From CAYMST01 sp964393115 (GTDB lineage: Bacteria > Bacteroidota > Bacteroidia > Cytophagales > Cyclobacteriaceae): DNA of 13,757 bases. Below, piece by piece: positions 1-4,984 of this stretch. The stretch is taken from positions 1 through 13,757 of the forward strand of contig CAYMST010000123.1 of assembly GCA_964393115.1 (NCBI GenBank), in the 5' to 3' direction. Position 1 is the first letter of the stretch. Each line of letters opens with the position of its first letter. The notes beneath the pieces are model-generated. The model worked only from the letters and a program-made list of their open reading frames with translations, had not been told where the DNA came from and made no database searches. The translations under genes were made by a program, and so were the position numbers.

Positions 1-54
1 CTTTATCGCTTTTTGAAGGACCTCTTCTTCCGAAAAAGTTTTTCTTCTTGGCAT
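1..54 (-). CDS. TetR/AcrR-family transcriptional regulator, N-terminal fragment (cut by window edge)
   Basis: The minus strand opens with ATG at 54 and reads 18 codons, MPRRKTFSEEEVLQKAIK, to the window edge. A basic start followed by F-x-E-E-E-V-L-x-K-A is the usual first part of helix 1 of TetR-type DNA-binding domains, which bind palindromic operators as dimers and are usually released by a small ligand. The gene lies just downstream of a short-chain dehydrogenase on the same strand. Two copies of a TetR-like palindrome precede that dehydrogenase, so it probably represses it. The helix-turn-helix itself lies outside the window, so the family call rests on 18 residues plus context. Confidence 0.68.
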   Translation of the reverse strand, partial: MPRRKTFSEEEVLQKAIK

Positions 55-86
55 ATCAACTAGACTTATATAATTCCAAAATAATT

Positions 87-112
87 AAAAAAAGGGCACT
101 TGGCCCCTTTTT
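87..112 (-). terminator. Intrinsic terminator between the SDR and tetR-like genes
   Basis: An A-run, GGGC, a 5-nt loop, GCCC, one unpaired C and a T-run form a compact stem whose arms extend through A:T pairs. Read on the minus strand, the stem is followed by seven Ts, as expected for a rho-independent terminator of SDR transcription. The T-run on the plus strand would also let it work in that direction. It lies about 200 nt downstream of the SDR stop and 33 nt before the tetR-like start, so tetR probably has its own promoter between 55 and 86; I see no clear consensus there. Confidence 0.7.
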
Positions 113-317
113 CGTTGATTTTTCGATTCAATGAATCTATGTATAAACCTATGCTAAAATTTTAACGATAAAAGTGACGTTCAATTTTATAGGTAAAAGG
201 TAAAAACTAAGGTTTAACAAGAATTAACACAAAATCGTTAAAATAACTTACGAGTTTATTTACCTCAATCCACTAATACACCATTATGAATAATGATTTC
301 GTAGGTAGCTTGGCACC

Positions 318-1070
318 TTAAACGATTGTATGAAGACTTACCCCTCCGTCAACATTATATTCTCCACCTGTAACGTAGGAGGCTGCATCTGAAGCTAAGA
401 AGGTCACAAGCTTCGCTACCTCTTCAGATTGACCGAATCTACCCATAGGTACACTACCTTGGACGGTTTGTGCAAAACCTTGCAGTTGCTCTTCTGTCAT
501 ACCTGTTTTTCCAAATATCGGAGTCTCAATTGGCCCCGGGTTTACCGCGTTCACCCTAATCTTCTTAGGTGCTAACTCAGCCGCAGCAGTTCTGGTAAAT
601 GAGTTTAATGCCGCCTTAGTTGCCGAGTAAATAGAGGCAGTCGGCATTGCCGCATATGCATTCACAGATGACAGATTGATGACTGAAGCACCTTCATTGA
701 GAATCGGAAGAAACTTCTCTAGTGTAAATACAGCACCCTTGAAGTTGATATTCATCTGTTGATCATAAACCGATTCATCCATCATACCAAGAGGTGTCGG
801 TTGGAATATACCTGCATTTACAAAAAGGATATCTACACCACCGTGAGCCCCCTTCACTTCACTAACTAAGTTGTCAAGTGCGCTTAAATCACTCACATCT
901 GCGACTATTCCCTTTACTCCTAGTTCCTTAGCCGCACTTGCCACCCGCTCTGGAGATCTACCCGAAATGATTATTTCGGCACCATTTTCTTTTAATTCTT
1001 TAGCTGACGCATAACCAATACCACTATTTCCTCCGGTGATAACGGCTACTTTTCCTTTAAGATTGCTCAT
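318..1070 (-). CDS. Short-chain dehydrogenase/reductase (SDR) family oxidoreductase
   Basis: This 250-residue protein is a classical SDR, a cytoplasmic NAD(P)(H)-dependent oxidoreductase acting on an alcohol/carbonyl substrate. The cofactor motif TGGNSGIG is at residues 12-19, NAG at 85-87, the active-site Asn probably at 109, Ser at 135, and YxxxK at Tyr148/Lys152, followed by NPGP at 177-180. Gly37-Arg38 just after the second strand suggests a preference for NADP(H), which is an inference. The length is normal and all catalytic residues are present. The C-terminal pattern YVTGGEYNVDGG is typical of the FabG/glucose-dehydrogenase-like branch, but the substrate cannot be read from the sequence. 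The gene stands alone, with two TetR-like operator palindromes 19-64 bp upstream and a tetR-like gene downstream. A ligand-inducible, detoxification-type enzyme is the likely role. Confidence 0.93.
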   Translation of the reverse strand: MSNLKGKVAVITGGNSGIGYASAKELKENGAEIIISGRSPERVASAAKELGVKGIVADVSDLSALDNLVSEVKGAHGGVDILFVNAGIFQPTPLGMMDESVYDQQMNINFKGAVFTLEKFLPILNEGASVINLSSVNAYAAMPTASIYSATKAALNSFTRTAAAELAPKKIRVNAVNPGPIETPIFGKTGMTEEQLQGFAQTVQGSVPMGRFGQSEEVAKLVTFLASDAASYVTGGEYNVDGGVSLHTIV

Positions 1071-1088
1071 AATTTCTTTGTTTTATTT

Positions 1089-1102
1089 GGAACGATCATT
1101 CT
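1089..1102. promoter_or_regulatory. Second, degenerate copy of the palindromic operator
   Basis: GGAACGATCATTCT matches the upstream perfect palindrome at 12 of 14 positions. It starts 32 bp away, about three helical turns, so two dimers could bind the same face of the DNA. It lies only 19 bp before the SDR start codon, within the expected 5' leader or start-site region. Confidence 0.6.
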
Positions 1103-1120
1103 TTTATTGGCTTTTATAAC

Positions 1121-1134
1121 GGAACGATCGTTCC
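1121..1134. promoter_or_regulatory. Perfect palindromic operator, probable TetR-family site
   Basis: GGAACGATCGTTCC is a perfect 14-bp palindrome 51 bp upstream of the SDR start codon. Its size and self-complementary ACGATCGT core fit TetR-family operators. On the minus strand it sits between a possible TTTG -33 element (1136-1139) and an A/T-rich stretch that could serve as -7, where repressor binding would block transcription. The regulator assignment to the neighbouring tetR-like gene is inferred. Confidence 0.7.
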
Positions 1135-1239
1135 AAATGTTTTATGATTTTGAGTTTTTTTTTAAAAAAAGTTGAATTGGCCCTTTATCTTCTTGAAGAA
1201 GCTCATGGTTCATACTCCGTGAATCACTTTATCGTTTCG

Positions 1240-1247
1240 TATATTTG
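1240..1247 (+). promoter_or_regulatory. Bacteroidota -7 promoter element for the two membrane-protein genes
   Basis: TATATTTG is a full match to the Bacteroidota -7 consensus TAnnTTTG and lies 36 nt before the ATG at 1284. No good TTTG is visible at the -33 position. A 13-bp palindrome with a single central base, CTTCTTGAAGAAG at 1189-1201, lies about 40 bp further upstream and could be a regulator site. Confidence 0.5.
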
Positions 1248-1283
1248 TGATGGTTATACCATTTCACCTACCAAAACAATTAC

Positions 1284-1757
1284 ATGACTTATCGAGACAT
1301 AATACCTTATGTAGCCATTGTGGTTATATTTCTGGCTATTGTCACTTACGTATCGTTTTTCACAAGCTTTGTTCCATATCAACAAGTAGAGATCATCATG
1401 ATCAGCTTTGTGATATCCTACATTTCACTTGAGGTTGCGTTAAATCTCAATGACATTGATGGAGATACTTCCAATGTTATCTTATTAGAATGGTCACAAG
1501 ATAAAATCTTCTTTATTCCCTTTGCCTTAGGAGCAATCGGTGGACATCTTTTCTTGGGTACCAAAAGTTTATTCTTCGCATTTACGGATACCATGCCTAT
1601 GCTACCCGTAACCATTTTAGTGATACTACTGATTATCATGGGGGTTATTGGTTATAAAGTTGAGTTTAAAAAAACCAAGGGTCTCATGTTTAGTCTCTTC
1701 ATTGCTGGACTTGCCTATGGGCATCTTATGTGGTCTATGAACATCCCATCCTCTTAA
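1284..1757 (+). CDS. Small multi-pass membrane protein of unknown function
   Basis: The 157-residue product is almost entirely hydrophobic, with about five predicted transmembrane segments near residues 7-27, 35-53, 75-92, 105-124 and 132-150. A hydrophilic loop (55-73) precedes the third helix. The most striking stretch is FFIPFALGAIGGHLF at 76-90, with small residues and a buried His in a helix. I do not recognise a named family. The ATG at 1284 fits a -7 promoter element 36 nt upstream. The next gene begins 13 nt after the stop and shares the pattern S-x-V, a short polar stretch, then a helix with a Gly-rich core, so the two look like old duplicates that may form a heteromeric inner-membrane complex. 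Confidence 0.72.
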   Translation: MTYRDIIPYVAIVVIFLAIVTYVSFFTSFVPYQQVEIIMISFVISYISLEVALNLNDIDGDTSNVILLEWSQDKIFFIPFALGAIGGHLFLGTKSLFFAFTDTMPMLPVTILVILLIIMGVIGYKVEFKKTKGLMFSLFIAGLAYGHLMWSMNIPSS

Positions 1758-1770
1758 TTTCTTCAAACAA

Positions 1771-2163
1771 ATGAACGCTAGAAAAAGAAAAACACTAGGT
1801 GTAATTAGAATTATCGTGCTCAGTATCCTCGTAGTGATGGTTGGTGTTGACTTCGTTTTGGTCTTCAATGAACATAATGACTACCCTACTTTTAGCCGTG
1901 TTGTACGTGATCATCGAACTGAATTAATTTGGTTGAATTTTCTATTTGGTGGCCTCGTTACCAAAATCTATTTTAACCGGATTGTTCACGAAAAGCATTG
2001 GGAGATTTCTGGTGTTATCAGTTACGGGTCAATTGTTGTATTGCTCGGAATACTGGGTATATCCATTGATATGCGGTTGGATACCTGGCATCATCTGTTC
2101 ATCATGATTTGCGGTGGTATATTAGCATATAGAGCATGGCCTCAGTATGTAGCAAAGGAGTAA
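1771..2163 (+). CDS. Small multi-pass membrane protein, probable paralogue of the preceding gene
   Basis: The 130-residue product has a basic N-terminus (MNARKRK) and about four hydrophobic segments near residues 12-32, 51-68, 79-99 and 107-121, so the N-terminus is predicted to be cytoplasmic. Residues 40-69 align by eye with residues 62-92 of the upstream protein (SRVV then FLFGGLVTKIYF against SNVI then FALGAIGGHLF). The last helix, ICGGILAYRAWPQ, resembles IAGLAYGHLMW. The 13-nt gap implies co-transcription with the upstream gene. It is convergent with the DUF3307 gene, with 26 bp between the stops. Function is unknown; a small-protein channel or a phage-derived membrane protein are possible but unsupported. 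Confidence 0.7.
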   Translation: MNARKRKTLGVIRIIVLSILVVMVGVDFVLVFNEHNDYPTFSRVVRDHRTELIWLNFLFGGLVTKIYFNRIVHEKHWEISGVISYGSIVVLLGILGISIDMRLDTWHHLFIMICGGILAYRAWPQYVAKE

Positions 2164-2189
2164 TTGAGCTTCACAAAGGAAGTTATTAT

Positions 2190-3080
2190 TCACGTAGTTG
2201 CTTTTACCAAATGTGATATAGCGATGCCCACTCCAACAGCAAATATCAAACTAAGTAAAGTACCAATTAGAATATATTCTGTTCGCTTTCGGTCATTAGG
2301 TTTCTTCAATTCACCAAAGCGAAATACTGACTTGGCGGCGATAAGATAGCCTATGGCTTTCCATTCTCCCATCAATATAAAAGTTAGCACCAGTATCCTT
2401 TCAATGATGCCAATCCATTTACCAGCGTCCTTTAGACTTTCATCTTCCTCTCCAGTAGTTGAAGTGGTACTTCCCTCATCAGTGGTAGTCTCACTTTGAG
2501 ATTCAGGTTTTCGGACGAAAAGGCGTTTAATAAAGCGCTTTGAGGAGGATTCGGTGGCATAGTTAGAGTCGAAAGGTTCCTCCTCAGGATCTGTTGTCGG
2601 TACACTCATTTCCAAATGCCACCTTCGTGTTAAGTACCCGATAAGCACCCCTGAAGGGGTTGTGATAAGAATATACCCTAATATGATCATCAAGTGATCG
2701 GGAGTATTGACAAGTGTTGCTAAACGCTGTATCAGTTCTGAGGTGGAAGGATGGAAAAAGTACCCCCAGCATGCGACTATAGACACCAGATGTAAACATT
2801 GATCCATTAAGAACAATGTTAATGAGTCATCTTTGATTCTACTTTTGCCCCAGTCGATGAACCCGTGTGCTAGTGTAATCGCTAAAGGGATCTTCCATGA
2901 AGTCCAATCCAACTGCATGACATAGGTGACTACTCCTACTATGGCCAGATGTTTGTAAAATGCAGTTGCAGAAAGTCCTCCTTTCTTCTCCCTTGCCATT
3001 TTACTGGATTGGAAAAGGAAGTCTGCTACGAAATGGGCGATTAGGAGCTTTAGGAGTATATCTAAATGCTGTATTTCCAC
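2190..3080 (-). CDS. DUF3307 domain-containing membrane protein
   Basis: This 296-residue protein matches what I know of the DUF3307 family. HFVADFLFQ at 16-24 is the hallmark of the first helix. It is followed by His44, HGFID at 72-76, and DQCLH at 93-97, a set of conserved His/Asp residues within membrane segments. Hydrophobic segments lie near 5-23, 45-57, 63-76, 86-108, 129-150, 226-249 and 267-290. Residues 160-220 form a hydrophilic Ser/Thr/Glu-rich linker that separates the DUF3307 core from a C-terminal part with WKAIG and EYILIGTLLS. The start is GTG at 3080, inside the end of the satD-like gene (19-bp overlap), pointing to translational coupling. The biochemical role is unknown. The conserved partnership with SatD suggests the pair acts together, with this protein as the membrane part. 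Confidence 0.85.
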   Translation of the reverse strand: MEIQHLDILLKLLIAHFVADFLFQSSKMAREKKGGLSATAFYKHLAIVGVVTYVMQLDWTSWKIPLAITLAHGFIDWGKSRIKDDSLTLFLMDQCLHLVSIVACWGYFFHPSTSELIQRLATLVNTPDHLMIILGYILITTPSGVLIGYLTRRWHLEMSVPTTDPEEEPFDSNYATESSSKRFIKRLFVRKPESQSETTTDEGSTTSTTGEEDESLKDAGKWIGIIERILVLTFILMGEWKAIGYLIAAKSVFRFGELKKPNDRKRTEYILIGTLLSLIFAVGVGIAISHLVKATT

Positions 3081-3721
3081 TTGATCAAGTCTTGAAAGTA
3101 AGTTAAAAATGGTAGAATATGACTGTACTGAGCGGATTCCAACCTTTTGCTAATAGCCTTTTGACTCACCCCAAGCCGCTCACCAACTTGCTCTTGAGTC
3201 AGCTTCTCCAATAGATACAGGTAAATGGCTTCTGCTTGTTGTGTGCTCCACCTCCCAACCAGTGCATCTACCAATGCGCAAAAAGCATTTAGCTGTTGGT
3301 TAAGTCGAGTGTCATCTGTGGTTATCGCTAACTGCTGGTGCTGAGATTTCATCTGATCCAAGGATCTACCAGAAAAGACAAAAGCTTCTCCATTCATACT
3401 CCCGATCTTAGTATCACTATCTGGAAACTGATCTACTTTGCCAATGCCAATGGAAATACGAGAATCCCAATTATCGTCTACTCCCTGACCATAACTGTTT
3501 CGTCTCAATCCGATTCGGATCAAAAGGGCCATCTCAAATGACTTGTAGATATCGGAAACGAATAATTGGAAGCTGTCACCTCGGTATATATCGAAAACCA
3601 ACGTGTTCGACTGTTGATTAGACAAGTCCGCGAAGATTTGTCTTAAATGTATGCTATAGTCTTCATCAATGGCTGTTGATGAAATAACATCTCCGGTAAG
3701 AACTGATGCAACCTGCTCCAT
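3062..3721 (-). CDS. SatD-family protein with C-terminal helix-turn-helix
   Basis: The 219-residue soluble protein begins with VLTGDVISS (residues 7-15), the signature of SatD-like proteins named after a Streptococcus mutans acid-tolerance locus. It continues with YRGDSFQLF at 46-54, a helix with an invariant-looking Arg (LIRIGLR, 67-73), RISIGIG at 88-94, and GEAFVFSGR at 111-119. The C-terminal residues 174-197 (LTQEQVGERLGVSQKAISKRL) form a typical DNA-binding helix-turn-helix like sigma region 4. The first gene of a two-gene operon, it overlaps the DUF3307 gene. The strand-turn-strand order resembles the palm fold of GGDEF and class III cyclases, which is my inference. A membrane-coupled regulator that may control its own operon is the simplest reading. 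Confidence 0.8.
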   Translation of the reverse strand: MEQVASVLTGDVISSTAIDEDYSIHLRQIFADLSNQQSNTLVFDIYRGDSFQLFVSDIYKSFEMALLIRIGLRRNSYGQGVDDNWDSRISIGIGKVDQFPDSDTKIGSMNGEAFVFSGRSLDQMKSQHQQLAITTDDTRLNQQLNAFCALVDALVGRWSTQQAEAIYLYLLEKLTQEQVGERLGVSQKAISKRLESAQYSHILPFLTYFQDLIKWKYSI

Positions 3722-3750
3722 GCTGTGTTGGGTTGAAAAGGTTTTGATGC

Positions 3751-3758
3751 CAAATATG
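3751..3758 (-). promoter_or_regulatory. Candidate -7 element for the satD-like/DUF3307 operon
   Basis: Read on the minus strand this is CATATTTG, one base off TAnnTTTG, 29 nt before the satD-like ATG. No clear -33 element is visible. Confidence 0.35.
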
Positions 3759-3768
3759 AGCTCTTGAT

Positions 3769-3787
3769 AAAGTGACTACTTCACTTT
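3769..3787. promoter_or_regulatory. Inverted repeat in the satD-like promoter (candidate operator)
   Basis: AAAGTGA and TCACTTT form perfect 7-bp arms around a 5-bp centre. The site overlaps the expected -33 region of the satD-like promoter, so a protein bound here would affect transcription. Because the downstream protein ends in a helix-turn-helix, autoregulation is possible but not shown. Confidence 0.45.
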
Positions 3788-3809
3788 CGAACATTAATTA
3801 TGTGCAATA

Positions 3810-3916
3810 TAGAACCCTCAGGGGTTCTATACAACAAATAGAACCCTCAGAGGTTCTAAACAGAAAATAGAACCCTCAGAGGTTCTAAACAGAAAATAGA
3901 ACCCTCAGGGGTTCTA
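3810..3916. repeat. Four-copy array of 20-bp inverted repeats, exact 29-bp period
   Basis: Units start at 3810, 3839, 3868 and 3897. Each is TAGAACCCTCAGGGGTTCTA (units 1 and 4) or the same with GAGG instead of GGGG (units 2 and 3). Units 1 and 4 have perfect 8-bp arms around TCAG; units 2 and 3 have 7-bp arms around a 6-base centre. The 9-bp spacers are A-rich; the last two are identical (aacagaaaa) and the first is tacaacaaa. The array sits between the divergent satD-like and DUF72 promoters, about 50-70 bp from either -7 element, and would be in neither transcript if those promoters are right. It could be a multi-site operator, a REP-like element expanded in tandem, or a chain of hairpins. 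Confidence 0.9.
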
Positions 3917-3985
3917 AAGACGACATGATGAACAAATAATGAAGACAAATTTTATATTCTTATCACCATAAAACCATTCCGTTTC

Positions 3986-3993
3986 TATTTTTG
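3986..3993 (+). promoter_or_regulatory. Bacteroidota -7 element of the DUF72 gene
   Basis: TATTTTTG fully matches TAnnTTTG, 24 nt before the ATG at 4018. The TTG inside this element is in frame with the gene and could be mistaken for a start codon, but transcription would begin after it. No good -33 TTTG is seen. Confidence 0.55.
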
Positions 3994-4017
3994 AGTCTCC
4001 AAAAATTACCATTTCAC

Positions 4018-4893
4018 ATGAAGTTTGGCGCCGTACCTAACCCACAAGATATTGATTTCAGCTTACCAGAAGATCATCAGGACACCTCCAGCGTACTGGG
4101 AAGGAATACTGAAGGGTTTGGAAAAGTATATGTTGGCTGCGCAAAATGGAATAAGCAGGACCTAAAAGGGTTTTACCCGAGAGGTACAAAAGATGAGCTG
4201 ACCTATTATGGTACTCAGTTTAATTGTATAGAACTGAACGCTACCTTTTACCGCATATTTCCCAATCAGCAATCCAAGAAATGGGCTTCGAGAACACCCG
4301 CCGATTTTAAGTTTTTCCCAAAAGTGCCGCAGGAAATTAGTCATTTTAAACGTCTGACGGGATGCGCTTTAGCGGTAGAAGCTTATGCTGATAGTATATC
4401 AGGGTTTGGAGAAAAGCTGGGAGTACCTTTCTTGCAGATGATTGACAATTTCGCCCCAAGTAAGTTTGAAACCTTACAAAACTTCATTGAAAACTGGCCT
4501 AAAGGAATTCCATTAGCATTAGAGCTTCGCCACACAGATTGGTATAATGATGCAAATGTAGCGTCTAAATTGTATGCCTTACTGGAAAAACATAACATCA
4601 TCAATATCATCACTGACACGGCTGGAAGAAGAGATCTGCTACATATGCGGTTAACGACTCCCTCTGTATTTGTACGTTATGTAGGTGCCAATCACGAATC
4701 CGATTATGCGCGTATTGAAGAATGGGTAGATCGTATAGCCAATTGGAAAGAACAGGGAATGAAAGACTTATATTTCTTTGTACACCAAAACCTTGAGGTT
4801 GAATCTCCCCTGCTCTCTAAGCACTTTATCAAGCTCCTCAACAGCAAATTAGGAACGGATGTAAGAGGCCCAGGACAAGGGATGCTATTCTAG
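4018..4893 (+). CDS. DUF72 (YecE-like) family protein
   Basis: The 291-residue protein belongs to the DUF72/YecE family, a TIM-barrel-like fold of unknown activity. Visible signatures, numbered from ATG 4018, are YVGCAKWN at 38-45, FYP at 52-54, IELNATFYR at 71-79, the FKFFPKVPQEISH motif at 97-109, LALELRH.DWY at 167-176, and FVRYVG at 218-223. The N-terminal MKFG-to-FSLPEDH segment is typical for Bacteroidota members, supporting ATG 4018. An in-frame TTG at 3991 would add nine residues, but it lies within the apparent promoter. It is divergent from the satD-like operon across the palindrome array and is probably monocistronic. DUF72 proteins are sometimes linked to nucleic-acid or Fe-S functions, but nothing here decides that. 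Confidence 0.9.
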   Translation: MKFGAVPNPQDIDFSLPEDHQDTSSVLGRNTEGFGKVYVGCAKWNKQDLKGFYPRGTKDELTYYGTQFNCIELNATFYRIFPNQQSKKWASRTPADFKFFPKVPQEISHFKRLTGCALAVEAYADSISGFGEKLGVPFLQMIDNFAPSKFETLQNFIENWPKGIPLALELRHTDWYNDANVASKLYALLEKHNIINIITDTAGRRDLLHMRLTTPSVFVRYVGANHESDYARIEEWVDRIANWKEQGMKDLYFFVHQNLEVESPLLSKHFIKLLNSKLGTDVRGPGQGMLF

Positions 4894-4899
4894 GTGCGC

Positions 4900-4937
4900 C
4901 GGTTGAAATCGGTATTAGCGTTTAACAACCGAATTTT
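4900..4937 (+). terminator. Weak intrinsic terminator after the DUF72 gene
   Basis: CGGTTG (4900-4905) and CAACCG (4926-4931) can pair around a 20-nt loop, with some further inner A:T pairing, followed by AATTTTT. The stem begins 7 nt after the stop codon. The large loop makes it a weak candidate. Confidence 0.35.
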
Positions 4938-4939
4938 TC

Positions 4940-4976
4940 ATGGATTACTTCGTAACTTGAACAAAGTTTAATCCAT
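4940..4976. promoter_or_regulatory. Spaced inverted repeat upstream of the MFS gene
   Basis: ATGGATTA (4940-4947) and TAATCCAT (4969-4976) are perfect 8-bp arms 21 bp apart, ending 8 bp before the MFS start codon. The site could be a leader hairpin that affects translation or two half-sites for a regulator. No clear TAnnTTTG element is visible before this gene; GTAACTTG at 4951-4958 is the nearest, poor match. Confidence 0.35.
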
Positions 4977-4984
4977 CCAAGACC

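Noticed and set aside
1247..1432. 61-codon frame overlapping the start of the first membrane protein
   Set aside because: It begins within the promoter region and is in another frame of a well-formed membrane-protein gene; the Cys/His-rich look is incidental.
2305..2345. Similarity of the DUF3307 segment AAKSVFRFGELKK to a peptide read from the large palindrome (AARSVFFALNKK)
   Set aside because: The match is short, concentrated in common residues, and the DNA similarity is modest. The DUF3307 segment is part of a real conserved protein, so I take it as chance.
3810..3916. CRISPR array
   Set aside because: The regular period suggests one, but the spacers are only 9 bp and two are identical, the repeats are only 20 bp, and there are no cas genes.
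3991..4017. N-terminal extension of the DUF72 protein from TTG
   Set aside because: The TTG is part of the apparent -7 promoter element and the family-like N-terminus begins at ATG 4018.
1284..4893. Phage-defence island
   Set aside because: Small membrane proteins, a cyclase-like pattern and a helix-turn-helix protein can occur in defence systems, but there is no recognisable effector, nuclease or toxin nearby, and SatD/DUF3307 and DUF72 are widespread housekeeping-like families.
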